From positions 673,058 to 737,057 of the forward strand of contig NC_020177.2 of assembly GCF_000224145.3 (NCBI RefSeq): DNA of 64,000 nucleotides, written 5' to 3'. This DNA is from Ciona intestinalis. Its lineage: Eukaryota; Chordata; Ascidiacea; Phlebobranchia; Cionidae. Made by a program: the position numbers and the translations under genes. Each line of letters opens with the position of its first letter. Position 1 is the stretch's first letter. Under the pieces are notes generated by a model. It was not told the DNA's origin, did no database searches, and saw only the letters and a program-made list of their open reading frames with translations. This document shows positions 1-15,100 of the stretch, piece after piece.

Positions 1-153
1 CAACCCTCTCACATTTGTGTCTTTATCGGTTGCTTTCAATTCAAACTCAGTGATCGTCTTCCGGACTCCTTCCTGGACACGAATCCCGTGGTTCTCGAGG
101 ATTGGGAGGGAATTATCAATCGGGAGGACGCTGATATGGAAGGTTTGAACGAT
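1..153 (-). CDS. fras1: FRAS1 exon w45 (cut by window edge): start of CSPG repeat 11
   Basis: Acceptor at 154-155. Continues exon w44 in phase 0: IVQTFHISVLPIDNSLPILE, then TITEFELKATDKDTNVRG. The exon runs past position 1. Confidence 0.85.
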   Translation of the reverse strand, partial: MVQTFHISVLPIDNSLPILENHGIRVQEGVRKTITEFELKATDKDTNVRGL

Positions 154-3100
154 CTGTAATAATATGGGAGCTGTAAGTTAGTGAGCACGAGGTGTATGAA
201 TACACCATGTGTGTCTGGTGTATAAGAAGACACTAATGTTATAACTCGACAGCGAGCATGAGGTGTATGAATACACGTGTGTCTGGTGTATAAGAAGACA
301 CTAATGTTATAACTCCGCAGCAACCATGAGATGTATGAATAAATCAGATGCTCACGTTCCACCGAATAAATAACGACGTCTAAATCACAGACGCCTATTA
401 AATGCTCCATAAATGGTAGGGTGATAAATCAAAGTGTTGCGTGGTAAGTTTTCGCACCTGTGTGGCAGACTATCAATAACAAATTACGTGCTGGTTTAAC
501 CACAGGCACGGAGTCGCGCTATATCGTTGTATCTGCTTGCGGTAAAGCAATACGCAGGGTGCGTTAAGTTCAACCATCAATAATAAAGTTTCTCCACAGG
601 CTTAAAATGACTTCCTGTTATTCTAATGATATTTCGGTCGAGAGAACGATAGAAAAAGGGAGGAAAAGGGAGAAAACAATAAAAAATCAGCCCAGTGTTC
701 TGGAATAGGAAAATGGGTTGTGTGACGTCATAGCAACAGATTTTGTTCTACATTTTCGATGAATTGAAATAATTGCAGCAAAGCGGAACATTATAAAATG
801 ATTTTCTTTTACATCTTTTCTAAAGAACGTTCACAATTGGACCACCTACAGAGTAACTAAAGCCCGCATAAAGGAAATCGTGAGGCAAAGACCCCGGTTA
901 TTAAACTTTATCAAAATTGACAATGGCTTTCCCGCAGAGTTGTTTGGGCGTCAAGCGAAGCAGTAAATACAAAAATATTGAACTAAACGACGGGTTGGAT
1001 TTATCGAGTAAGGTACGTAAACATAGCCGCGTACAGAGCCTTGGCTTTCATGTTAAATCAACTACAACGTGCCTTCTATTCATCGAATATTTATAAAGAT
1101 TACGATACCGATAATTTACGAAAATAACATAGGGGCTTTATGGTCAAGTATTACTTTATATAAAATTGACAAAATATTGTTTTTTAACCACGACCGAGCC
1201 ACCGTGGAATAAAACCATAAGCATAGCCGTACCCACGTTGGCCGTACCAAGGCCTACTAAAAAGATACGGCAAACATGTATACCATGAAAGATTATAATA
1301 TACTTTGAATCTATTGAAGTACCGGTCATCCTGAAGTACTTGTATCGGCGCCGAAGCGCATACAGACTTTATTCGCTCGGTATAAAATAATGGTTGAGAT
1401 ATATATTTTAAACTGATGCGACAGCGTTGTGCAAATTTCTCCGTGTCGTTATCACTGCAAGCATGTTTTTATATTGTTACCTTATTTACACAATCTTCTA
1501 TGATACTGGTTAGGGCTTTATAAGTTATGAAAATCTATATATATTATAGAAAAGTAAATCAGCACGTTTGTGAAAAGGGGACGTAAGTAAATGTATTAAA
1601 AAAGTACACGTATAGCAACGATCTATAAGACCAACTAAGTAGTTTATAAACGATTTTAATTAATATTAAGTTTTCTTCAGATTCAAATACTCACCAAAGT
1701 AAAATAGAGATGCCGTAAACTCCAATCCATGTTTATATTTGCAGCTATACAGGCTACATGACGATATTGAACCCTAAGTTTACAACTGGACAAAATAGCA
1801 ATGTTGGTATAGCACAGATGTATGTTACACAATATAATAAAACGCTTCATAAATCCCAGGTCTTTATCACCCTGGCCATATACTTTATACTACAGTCTAT
1901 TTTTTATATCTTCGATTACGCGCTCTTGGTTACGAAGATCATACCAATGCAAACAAAAATTAAATTGCGGCAAAACGAAAGGTTTAATGCCTATAATAAC
2001 TTTTTATACGTTGATGGTTACTAAATGACTAACCAATTTAAAAACCTAAAACAAAAAAATATTTTTTAAATACGCTTGGCCGATATCAAATACAACTATA
2101 TACTAAACGACGAAGCATAAAACCGTGCACGAACTTTACTCTATAGCTGGGCCAAGCAACTGACTCTTCTCATGCTTGCTTATCGTCTAATTCATATATC
2201 TGGCAAGTTATGTGCTATCTAAGACTGACCACTCGCTCGAGTTTAAACGAACAACACGTTTCGTTACTCTGACCTTTACACACATGTTATCTGATGTCCA
2301 CCGTGACCCGATGTGTGGTCACTAACATGGGAGTTCTTATTCTGTGCGCCTTAACGTTGATGCTAACCAGACTGTACCCTGATAAACCTTGACACACGAC
2401 AACCAAATAACATTATATTGATTGTGCAATGGCAAGAGTTAGCGATTCACATAACAGTACTGTACGCAAACACCGTTGTACAATGCAGAGTAAAATTGAC
2501 ATCACGTTAATTTTGCGCCATAGCCAAGTTACTTGCAACTCTATTAAAGGTATGGCAGTAAAAATTCTTTCCATATGAAAAAATACCGCGCGATCTTGTC
2601 CCACCGCAAAGCCTGACGGATAGTATCGCAATAAAACTCGTTCAAATACACTCATCGAGGATAAAGTCGACACAGCTGCTATTCCGACACACACAGTGAA
2701 GTTTACCAACCGCAGACCAAACATTACGCCCACCCTACCCAATGCCCGTCCATCAAATGAACAGATATGAGATTATGGGAGCAATTATGAACCACAAACT
2801 TGACGTATTAGATATTTAACAAGATTAATTTCCTGTATCAACAAGGTCCTCATCAATTGGACGACAATGAACACGAAAAACCGTTCGTCGACCACAGAAA
2901 CATTACTAAAATAATAAACACAACAAGCTCTCTCTAAACTACGCGCCAATATAAACTTACACCAGCAAATTAGCATAAAATAACTTTAATGAATGCTAAT
3001 GTTATAAATATAACAATTTTATGCTTAAAGACTAAATATTTGTCACGAAACTTAAATACACATTTCAAAAGTTAATTATCAAGTAATATCTCATACTAAC

Positions 3101-6100
3101 TGCAAAACCAAACACGCAGCAGTTCGGAGTATAATTTATGATCAGGTTTGTGGCTCCACAAGTTCTAATTAACAAGGCGCGTGGGAGTTAATGAAAGTTT
3201 ACCCGGTCAAGTGGTGTTCGAGTGAGCGGTAAATTAGAAGGGACGTACAAACAACCAAGTAAACACCGCTACCCACTTACGCCACTATCGTCACTTTAAC
3301 TGGAAACGCTTAGCAGAAATGCGATAATCGATGCCAGCAAAGTGGTTTGCGTAAATGGCTGTTTGGAATAAAGTTTCTGTTATAACAGGTTAATGCCAAT
3401 GCTTTTATATAGGCAACGAAAGACGTGTTTCGGTCTTTCTCATGACCAAGTTACTGTCCGAAACATCTGCTGATCATGAGTTTTCTGCTGTGTATTCAAA
3501 TCCTACATTATCCATCAATTTCAAATCCCGAAACAGTCCATTAGCTTGGCGACAACAGCATTTACATTAAATGACATAACGCTGGTTTATCGCATCCAAC
3601 ACAGTCAACACATTGCTTATTGTTAGCCATAGTGATGGATCGAAATTGAAAATTCGTCGTCTCATAAGTAGCACAGGAAATATGGTGTCTGGCGCTTTAT
3701 TTGTACAACGCCCGACTTTCTCGGTTAAGCTAACAAAGAGAGACATAGAAAGATATTTCAAAAACTCCATTTAAACATCGTTTACTAGGACCTAATGATA
3801 TATAACAATGATTATGTGATATAAGAACAATGTTTCGTGTTTTTTTTTTGTTTTTGAAAACTTGCCGTTCCCAATATTAACTGCAAAATTTTAAATTAAA
3901 GTGCAGCTTTATCAACCCCCGATACGGAATATTCATAAGCTTTTTTAACACTACCACCGACGTTATAAGTGGTAACACCTTTTCTGTGGTATATTAAAAA
4001 AACGCTTTAGCGATCAAACTTCCGAAACTATTTATTACAAAATTCTGTGTAAGCGTAAAACAAATGATTTCAACTTTAACAATATTCGTTCAAATGGTAT
4101 GTGAACACTGTAGTAGGCGACCCAACTAAATGGGGACATACTTGTTGCTTGCGACCCAAGTTTAAAGAAGTACCGCTGTAAGCGCTGGTTGAATAAGTTT
4201 CTGAACATCAAACAGTCAAAATAAAATTTTCGAGTCAATTTTAAAAGAGCGTCAAATTATTTTCGTTCTAGTAATTTAATCAAATTGTTCTCCAATTGTG
4301 ACGTCACAAGCACAGGGTGTTATTCAAATTCGAGACCAACAATAAATTGGAAGGGGCATTAGCGATTTATTCAATATTCTGTTTCTTTTATGCGCGGTTA
4401 CGACTGTCGTTTCAGCGCTACTTCCCGCTTCGAATATATAAGTGACGCTGAGACACACTATGTATATGCGTGGCATATTGAGATATATTTAAAACGAAAG
4501 AAGAAATAAAACTTTATATTCGAATTTGGCGTGGTACAACATTTTCAAACGAAAATACGACAAAATCTACATTTTTGTGCAACATTTTTCCTAATAGCAT
4601 TTCAAAACCACTACTGTGCTTATAAAACATTTGCAATCGAAATGAGTAGTTCTTGAGACAAAACAACCGTCTTCTGCATTCTTTATACTAATCCAAACCA
4701 AAATTATTTCAATTTTGGCTTATCGTAAGCTTATGAACATTTACATCAAAAAAGCAATAATTTCTGATAAAAATCAACACGTTTTGCTGCAAACAAACGT
4801 TCCTTTCTGATAAAACTAGATTTCCGCACCTTTCAATACAAATCTAAACCAACTGAAATCATCTGCCTCAACCTAAACCTGCTTCAGATGTTTCGGGGTG
4901 ACCCGAGTACACAGATCCTATTGTCAACAGCGTCGCACTGCTCTGTCGCCGGCGAGTGGGGCACACCTTACGTCAGATCACAAACCGCCTTTTTTCTACT
5001 GGAACGGAAACGAGCTGTTTCATCTTGGACCACAAAAGTTATTTATCGTTTCGAGAGCTATATATGTACTCTCAATAAACACTTATAGCTTTGTTCTAGA
5101 TTTATAATTGAATAGAACCTTTTCGGCGACTGTGACTTAAAAATTAATTGAACAATATTGGAAAACCAGTTAAGTTTTTTCTATAAATGCGTAGTGGCTA
5201 GTATGCATTGGTATGAAAATAGGAAACTTTCTGCGCTTAAATGTTCTATGCTGAGAGGAGGGCATATAAACTAAATATGAACTGCATTATGCTTTTTCGT
5301 TCCTATTTGCAGTGACTTTGTAAGCTGTTTGCTTTTTCATCAATGTTTAAACTAAAGAAAAAAAGCTAAACAAAAGATCTTTCGAGTCCCAGAAAAATTT
5401 TTTTTTACAAATGAGTCCAACTTCGATTACGTCATGATACTGATCTGTGTGGATTGTGAAGTCACAGTCGAAATATGTTGAAAGCAGACTCAGTTGTTGA
5501 AACGTAACAACCAACGTACCATTGTACTTACTTAATGGACCGTCTCGTAGTTTTGACCTTGGAATCAAACTAAACACAATCTCAGAAATAATCTGTTCAT
5601 TTCAATCCAAACAACTGGTTTGTTGACCAATATAATCCAATTTAAACCGCTGCCAAGCGTTAAGTTCCAAACTCAGATTTCCGGTTCTTATTTCAAGGTA
5701 ATTGATGCGTAGGAATGTAGGCTTTGTATAAACAGGTAATCCCACATAAGACAAAACTTAACCCTGAGCTTCAAAGCTTCCAAGCAGTCGCGGTTGGACT
5801 AACGTCTTAGGGCAAAACGTCTGATAGACATTTCCGCAACCCAGTGGTCGCTAAAAGGGTGTCCGTTAACTAAGCCGCAACTCAGAGGTGCATAAAGACC
5901 GATTGCTCCCGTTAAGCCGCTTGCATCGTAACCGAAGGACGCCAAGTGAATACTGGATGGTACTACCATTGCAGACGTACGCTATGCTTCAAGACACAGC
6001 GGCAATTGGTACAACCCAATGCTACCTTAGGGGTTGTCCAATTTGTCAGGATAGGAACAACTAACAAAACACAGGGTGTATGAAGCACAGCTTTTTAAAC

Positions 6101-9100
6101 GTAATAAGAAGACACTTTCGGAAACAGTTAGTTTCCCCGCCATTCAAGGATAAAATGTGATAAAATGGTTTAGGAAAAAATAAATAAAAGTAAAGGTATG
6201 TAATGTAGATGATAATTCAGTACCTATTTCTCAGATATGCCATAACCCAGTGTGGTATAAATGAGTAGCCATAAGTACATTATAAGACGCGAAACATTTG
6301 GTTTTAACTCACCGAGTTTGTTCCGTCGGTTATTGAAAAACGAACTTCATCATCTGTCCTCTCGGTGTCGCTAGTGTGCACGTATTGAACGATGCCTGCT
6401 ACGAGGTTGTCTTGATTGAATTGGATAATGCTCTCGCCTGTGTGTTGTATGTGGTTAAATACAGTATTCATATAAATTATAACATGATTGTCTTCTTATA
6501 CATTAGACACACATGATGTATTCATACACCTCATGCTCACTGTCAAGTTATAACATGGGTGTCTTCTTATACACCAGACACACATGGTGTATTCATACAC
6601 CTCATGCTCACTGTCTAGTTATAACATGGGTGTCTTCTTATACACCAGACACACATTGTGTATTCATGCACCTCGTGCTCACTCTAAAATTATAACATGG
6701 GTGTCTCCCTATACCCAAGACCTGCATGATGTATTTATACACTTTATTGCTAACTATTGGTTACAACATGAGCATTCACAACAGCAGACATACCAGGTTG
6801 AGTTGAAAGTTGAAGCCGGCCAAGCTTGGGTGACTTAATGACGTTGTAAACTAAATGTCCTGAATCATCGGTTGCTGATAATTGCCGAGTCGTGATTTTC
6901 TTCTTCCCTCCTTCCTTTAAAGTTAAACCTGCAACAAATTATAGTGACTCGTAACATAACATTTAAAATAAATTTAAAAAAGTTTGCCACTGAATATAAT
7001 AATTACTCTAGCAACACTCCTAAATGAATTAGAGGTCTAAAAGGTGTAAAGTTATAAATGAATAAAAGATTTAACATGTGTTGGTTTCAAATATTAATTG
7101 GAAAAAGTCGTTTTTCTGGTTAGGTAGATTTTGTTTTTAAGTCCCTGTCTTGGTAATGAACAACAAATATAGATAATGTAACATGGGTATTCTATTTTAA
7201 CCACCTTATGCTCATTTATGAGTTACCATACATAGCCCTTGTAGTACAGCAGTTTGCTATAGGTATCTTCACCTACACAAGGACTTGAACCTTCAACCTC
7301 ATGAACTAATGGTTAACTCACCATTATTAACAAGGATCCTGGGAGGAGAAGTATCCTCGTTGATATGGATGTTAAAGTGAAGATCCACATAACCCCCAAC
7401 CACATCAAACATGAAGAAAACATCCCCACCTCCTTCTAACACTGAGTGATTGTACTGAAGGTAACCTGGAATAATAAATAGCATTAAGATTATTTATTCC
7501 TCATATGAATTATTGTACACCTCTTGCTCAAATAGAGACATTTGAACACTATGGTAGCAGCAGCGAACATTAAATTTGAACCTAGTATTTGTTTAAGATG
7601 ATTGAAATTGTTTATCCCTCAACAATCCAAGTCTGGTGTGTTGGGTGGAACCTTTACAACCCAGACATGTTAACCCATACACCAGTGTTATAATGACTGT
7701 TGCTGCTCACCCATATCAATATCTTCTTGATTGAAATGGTTGTTTCCATCTGCAGTTAGATTTGTAACTTGATGTCTCTTCATAAGTTGAAGCCTTCCAA
7801 CATTTGGATCCCTTGTCACAGCATAAGACACCACTTGCTCGTTGCTTGACGTTATCCTTAACTGCGATCTTGTTATCGGTGTCACAGAACCTGTATATTT
7901 GAATGAAAGTGTGTATAGCTTGTACCAATAATGGTGGCCCCATTGTAGGCATGTGGTTTCCGGGGAATGACACTTAACATTCATTTCTCCCCCAATTACA
8001 GGGATCTGTCCAAATTGATAGTAATAGAAAAAAAAGCCAAAATACATTGAAACCTTAATATAGTGAACAAATGTTATAAGTAGCTATTAATAAGCTTTAG
8101 TATCAAATTCTATCTGTAAAAAAAATATTTCTAAATATCCAACATTCTCCACCCAAAGTTAAACATTGTATTTATACTTAACCTTTTTCCACGCTCAATC
8201 CTTCATTGGCTTCCACTACATAAGAGTTCCCTGCAAGACCTTCATCAGCATCTAACATGTAGAACTCAGCTTCAGTGAATGAATTATCATTTTCCACGCT
8301 TTCCTCCAATTCAGGTTCAATCTGGTAAGAAAAAAAATAATAAATAAAAAGCCAGCACAAAACTTGGATGTTCAATAATTTAATATTATTAACCAAACCC
8401 TGAACAACATAATTACTTTACAATTTTTTACTTATCTCTTCTAATTCAGTAACGAAGACAGGGTGAATTAACAATACGAAGATAAAGGAATTTTAAAAGA
8501 CAACTACACATAAAAAGCCACACAATAAGAAAATGAAGGTTACGAGTGAAGCCAGTGAACTAATTACACTACAGACTTTACAAGAAGGCTACTAAATTTT
8601 AATGGCTTCATTTGTTTAAGAAATTCATTGACATACACTTTAACTCAAAACAAACTTATTATATTGTTCTACTTTTTTATTTATGTTTGATGATTCAAAC
8701 TATCTTAATAGAAACGACCTATTTCCAGCGAAGAAATGTTTTGTTAAGTCGAGCACAAAATAGACAACTTTTATTACAGTCTTCGCCCGAAAATTGTAGG
8801 TGCATGGGATCTCTTATAAAAGATCTATTTAAACAAAACATCTTTAATTGAATTCCCACCTCAACAAAGAGTTCTCCATTCCTTCTACTGCTACCGTCAG
8901 AAACCATGAATTGGAATGAATCTCGTTTCCTTCTCGAAACTTCTTCCTCAAACAAACTTTCGTAACAAATCTTACGATCAATGATATCCTAATAATATAA
9001 TAAAGATGTTTATGTAGAAAACAATTATTATAATGGTCCGGTTAAGCTCTTCTGGAAAAAAACCCTTGTTTCAATGTACTGTTTAGGTCACTGTTATCAA

Positions 9101-12100
9101 GGTAATAACACAATAACATATTAAAATATCGTAGATTTTTATGTTACAAACATACAATTTTTTCAAGCCTGATTGAGATGTATCAGAATTTTATTGAAAA
9201 CTGATGTTTTAATGACAGGTAAAGTTTATCAGAATAAAATATTTATATTAAAAACTTATATGATTATATACAAGCTCTTCGAGAAGAGCTTAATCAGACA
9301 AACTTAAAAAAGAATTTTATTAAATAATGAGCTGGAAACCACAACAAAAATTAGAATTTAAAGTATTAATATATAAAAAAATTCCTAAAAATCCAATTAG
9401 AAATGAGTAAGAACTGAAAAACAAACAAACATACTTGATAAGTGAAAGTTGAACCAACTTCAAGTTCAAATGATTCTGAGTCGTCCAACATTTCTTTATC
9501 TAGAATAACAACAAAGTTAAAACTGATGCAAAATGAACAATTTATAGAGACTTAGTATTAGAGAATCTGTTTTAGATTCCATTCTACATTAGAATTTCGG
9601 TCCTGTCCATTGACCCATTACCCTATTACCCCAGCACCCACAATGCTACCCCCTTTTAAACCTCAAATTGTGCAGCCTTTAATTAAACTTAATCACTAAA
9701 CCCATATTCACCTTCCATATTGTTAAAGTCCATCCCATCTACACTGTGTGGTAAGCTCTCAGGAGATTTTATCAACTTTCCATGCAGCAGTTGTGATGTC
9801 ATAGTGATGGTTATTTGGTCACGAGGAGTATCGGGGTCATTGACATCCAGTGATTCAGTATTAATGACAACAGCTTGTCCCTCCCGGCAAAGTAAAGTTC
9901 TTGTTTCAACTTGCGGTTGCTCGTTCGCAACAGTCTGAAACATAGAAATGTTAAGTTTTTATTTATTGTAACTGATTCAAAACTATTAAGCAATTTAAAA
10001 ACGAATGTATTTTATAAAATGCGAAAAAGGAATACATAAAAAACAGATTACACACAAAGGATATAAAATGGTGCTATCATACCAAACTAATATAAAAAAT
10101 AAACTAGCACTTAATCATAAACTGCCTTGTAACAAGTAAGTAACTTATATGCATAAATTAGTTACAATTGGTTATTTTGTTAATTACTTTTAACACGACA
10201 TTAACTAGACCAAAGTACGAAATTACCACAACAGCTTTATTGAGCTATACTACCTAGCAGTAACAGCATATTAATGTATTGTATAGTATTATCAGGATAC
10301 CAGGAAAATATAATTTACTTGTATAGTAATGTTGAGGCGAAATTTGTTTGAAGTATTTTCACCATCTGTGACTCTGAATGTAAAATAATCTTCGACTGCT
10401 CGTAAATATCGTTGTTTTGATGGTTTGTAATAGATCCCACCATCCAGTATGTCTTGCATGGTGAACCAGACATCCTCTGCGCTGTGACTCATTAATCTCT
10501 CTGTGGGGAAAGAATTCATAATAAAAAATTATAATTTTAAAATTATAAAAACTGACAAAATAATAATAAAACATGTGTTAATTTATTGAAACTTGATGTA
10601 AAGTAAAAAATCTATTTTCAAAAATAGGAATTATGTTTAAATTTATCATAAATCCCAAATGATCAAAACTAATATGTTCAATCGATGTAAACCCCTACGC
10701 CTACCTTCACTTATTGTGTTGAGTATTTTCCCATAACGAGGTTTCTGAACAACATTAATTATAAGATCACGTTTTGCTGTGTCAGGATCTGTAGCCATAA
10801 TATTGCCCGGTGATATCAACTTCTCTTCACCGCCATTCACCTGGGTAAGGATGTGTTAGAACTATGGTACATGTCTGCAGTGGTTGCTGAAGCTATTGCA
10901 GTGTGTGGATAAGCAGATATGACTTTTGGTTGGTTTGGTCATTTATATCCTCGTGGGTGGAAACCTGAGTGACTTATCCATGGTTGCCACTCCCATGCCC
11001 AGAGTTTTGACAGTTCATCTCAACCCAACACATCAAGTCACAATATTATATTATTACATCACAATACTCACTATCAGATAGCTTCCCACAGACACCACAG
11101 GTGGTTGATCAACACCTGGTGTGATGGTGATTGTTAACACTTGATCAAGAAGTTGTTTACCAGTAGCACCAGTTACATAAAAATGTAAGGTGTCTGTCAG
11201 TGGTTGGGTGGTTGTCTCTCCCGAGTTGTGGTACCTGATGTCATATAATGGTGGTTGGTGGTGTGTGTTATGCAACCATAGTGTATTCATACACCTCGTG
11301 CTATCTGTTGAGTTATAGCATGGGTGTCTTCCTATACACCAGACACACATGGTGTCTTCATACACCTCATGCTCACTGTCAAATTATAACATATGTGCCT
11401 TCTTATACACAAGACACACATGGTGTATTTATAAACTTCATCCTCACTGTTGAGTTATAATATGGGTGTCTTCTTATACACCAAACACACATGGTGTCTT
11501 CATACACCTCATGCTCACTGTTGAGTTATATTGTGGGGGTCTTCTTATACACCAGACACACATGGTGTATTCATACACCTCGTGCTAACTTTCGAGTTAC
11601 AGCATGGGTGTCTTCTTATACACAAAACACACATGGTATATTTATAGACTTCATCCTCACTGTTAAGTTATACTATGGGTGTCTTCTTAAATACTAGACA
11701 ACCACCAAGCAGGAATATTACATTACCACTTCCTTACCTGATCCTTGATCTTGTGATATCTTCTTGTGTAAATGTTGCTCCAGGAATGAGAGCTTCTGAT
11801 GATTTAAACAACAACCCATGTCTTGGGGTTGCTTCCACATGATAGACAATCTAATTAATAAACATGTTGTAAATGTGTTTTAAGTAAGGAAATTTTTACT
11901 ACAGCGGGGAAAATTGACAAACTTGGTTGCTGACTATTACAACATCTAAATTCTAATTAGTTAAGCTGTCAATGTAGTTTAACACTGACCTGGTTTTCAG
12001 GAGTTCCTTGTTCAACATAAGCAAGGTTCTCCCTTGATAAAGTGACTTCACTTGTTTCTGATACAACGAGGGTCAACTCACAATATGTGTCCATGGTTGG

Positions 12101-15100
12101 GCCCATACTACGTAAGATTGAGATCTGTAGATAAATTGATACTTGTGAAATAAGTAGTATTACTTTGGAAATAAGTAGTATTGAAATAAGTATGAGGTGC
12201 AACACACTTAGTAGAATTACTTTAACTCAGTTGTCACTCATAGACTGTAATTGTTAGTCATTCTTTAAAAAATATCAAAAAAAGAACAATCACCCACAAA
12301 GTTACATGCATGGTAACCCTAAGCCGGTATGAGGTGTATGAAACAGAGCACCTGTGTTAAAATCACTGTTATTGGCACACTATGCTATCTGATGATAAGT
12401 AAATTACATTTATTTGTATACTAAAATTATCTGTAAACACCGACAAAACTTTAAAACTCTATTGAAATGATAAAAAAATTTTTTTTTATAATACTTAACA
12501 AACTCAATATATAAAAAGTGTTGTTTAAACTTCACTATACAAACTTATTTAAAGGTGAATACCTGAATAACTTTGGTGATGGTGTGCGTAACATCCGTTA
12601 CACTAACTTGTAGTTGGTCTGTGTCTGAGTAACCATCTCCATTGTGTATATAATGCAAGTTATTATATTCAACCTGAAGTAAAATAATACTTAATTTATA
12701 AAAAAAATATTTTTTAAACACATTTATAAAAATAGATTTTGGGGTATAAAATTGATTTTGGACACACTTCAGTTGATAGATTTTGTTTATGCTGATAATA
12801 TGTGAAAGGCAATGGTTTTAACCTGTAAAAACCACCCAAAACAGGTCGGCATTTAACTTGGTTTAATCGTCGCTACAGTGGTTTACAAAGCCGTTAGACT
12901 GTTGTTGTAAAACTAGGTTATTTTTTGGATGTTTACAAAAAGGTATGTGAAATATAGTTACAAAAACAGCAGCCCTATTAATTTATGCTCGATATTTAGG
13001 CTCCACATAGAAAAGTAATGTTTTTTTCCCAATAAAGGAACCAAGACTTACATCAAATGAAGAAAAAGTGTCTCCTTCACGGACTTCTGTCCCAAAGTCG
13101 TTTCTAATCACAGTACCATGGCGCGGAAGTTTAACCAGTGTGAAAATAAGATCTTGTGGCAAAGTATCTGGATCATTGACCGACAGTTGCTGCTCTCCAA
13201 TAGCTGCCACGCCTCCTTCCACTACATCAAGAGTTGGGTATTGGTTGGAAAAAGTGGGCGGGGCAGTGGTGCCAGATGTTAAGCGAATGGTAAAGTTGAC
13301 AGGGGGTAGGATGTGCATTCCATCGCTCACAGTAAACTCAAAGTCAACACGTGGGGAGCCCATCCTACTAAACAAAAAAGGTAAAAGTTGTAGCTTTTTG
13401 TCTAGATTCCGCTTGGTTATCATGCTTATAAACATAAGTTATAAAGCATTTGATTATTTTTTATATTAGGTTTGAAAAAAAAACTTGTTTAAGAAGTAGA
13501 CAAAAGGCCAAGAAAAAAATCTGAATCTTTATGTTTTTTACAACCAATAAAATTGAAAACGATACAAAATTTCAGTCAATTCAACAGCTTTGTTTTTGTT
13601 TGTTAGGAAACAATAGATGCAGCTTTATGCAATAAATTAAATACTTTCACCATTAATTCATTCCAGCTTAATTATTACAAGACAATTATCATTCTCATGC
13701 ATTAATTATGGCATAACACCCAATATTATTAATTAACATTTATCAAGACTTGTAATTAAGACTTTACCCTCAATACTGTATTGCTGTTAAATGTCTTGTC
13801 CATGGACATATACACCAACAATGGTGGCGGCGACGAGCCTTGAACCCGTAACCTCAGAGTTAGAGGCAGGACTGTTAACCACTATGCCATGGTAGTATTC
13901 ATTATACTGGTGAGACCTCATTATTAACTAACATTCATCTACCAAGGGTGGGACTTGAATCTTGAACTTCAATATTGTTGATTAAATTGATTAGTTTTGA
14001 TTAGTATTGGTTACCTAGGAGCAGTTAGTGCATGGTAGCGTCCGTACTTATGTGTGCGGTCAACCGTGTTGTGCTCCACTGATCGAACCCCACCCAGTGG
14101 GGGCCGATACATGATCTTGTTGGAGTCGATGTCGGATTGACTGAACAGGGTGATTGGAACGTAAGGATGGTCCGCGTGCTCGATTGTTCCAAACGAGGAT
14201 GGGAGAGACCTGTAAGTGTGTGATTAAAAAAAGATGCTGGTAAAATATTCTGGTGGAATTAAACAAAAACTGTGGCTGATAAACCGTAAACTAATATGAT
14301 GCTTAGTTATCCGGGCTGAGAAATTGCAGTCATTGTAACAAACAACCTGAACAAGAGATCATAAGTGTACCAGCAGAAAAATTTTATCAGCATTTTTCTA
14401 AGTACTTGAATGCATATTTTTTCAGCATTTCACTAAGTAATCAAACACGTACCTTGTAATGTTGTACAGAATATTCCTATCTGAAGTATCATCATCGGTG
14501 TAATGCAGGTAACCACTATGTAGGACAGTAATACGACCATCGTTAGCCGACATCTGGGGAGGGGATGTAACTCCTCGTGCCAAGTGAGGAGATTCAATGT
14601 TGGGTCTTATCCTTGTCACTTGGAACCTTGTGTTAGTAATGGGGGCTGCTGGGTGACGATTTTCATTGAAGACCTGGGTTAAAGGATTAAAGAATTAATT
14701 TGCTGTAGATGAGTATGTACTGAGAGTATATTGAATAACTGAAGAAAACAATAAAAAATGGCTTTTTTAAAGAGGTAATTGGCTTGAGTGACTTATCCAT
14801 GGTTGGAGTTGCTGAAGCTATTGCAGTGTGTGGATAAGCAGACATGTCTTTTGTTGGTTGAACTTGATGAACAATATGTGGCAGTCGCTTAAACCTTCTC
14901 ACCTCAAAATCAAGGGCTTGTGGACGATTCCTTTGATAATTGCCACCATAGTCTTGATACCACACCCTACCAGTATCAATATCATGTTGGGTGAAGCGGG
15001 TGATTGGGGGTGACCTGAAGTGACCCTCTGTGTCACGAATCCATCTGTAGTTGACCGGGGCATCGGATAAAGTTGGTATCATCATTATTAATTCACCGGA

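Noticed and set aside
3420..3450. Small hairpin gaaagac...gtctttc
   Set aside because: Short stem in an intron with no flanking signals; likely chance.
13068..13469. 133-codon plus-strand frame
   Set aside because: Complement of FRAS1 exon w30.
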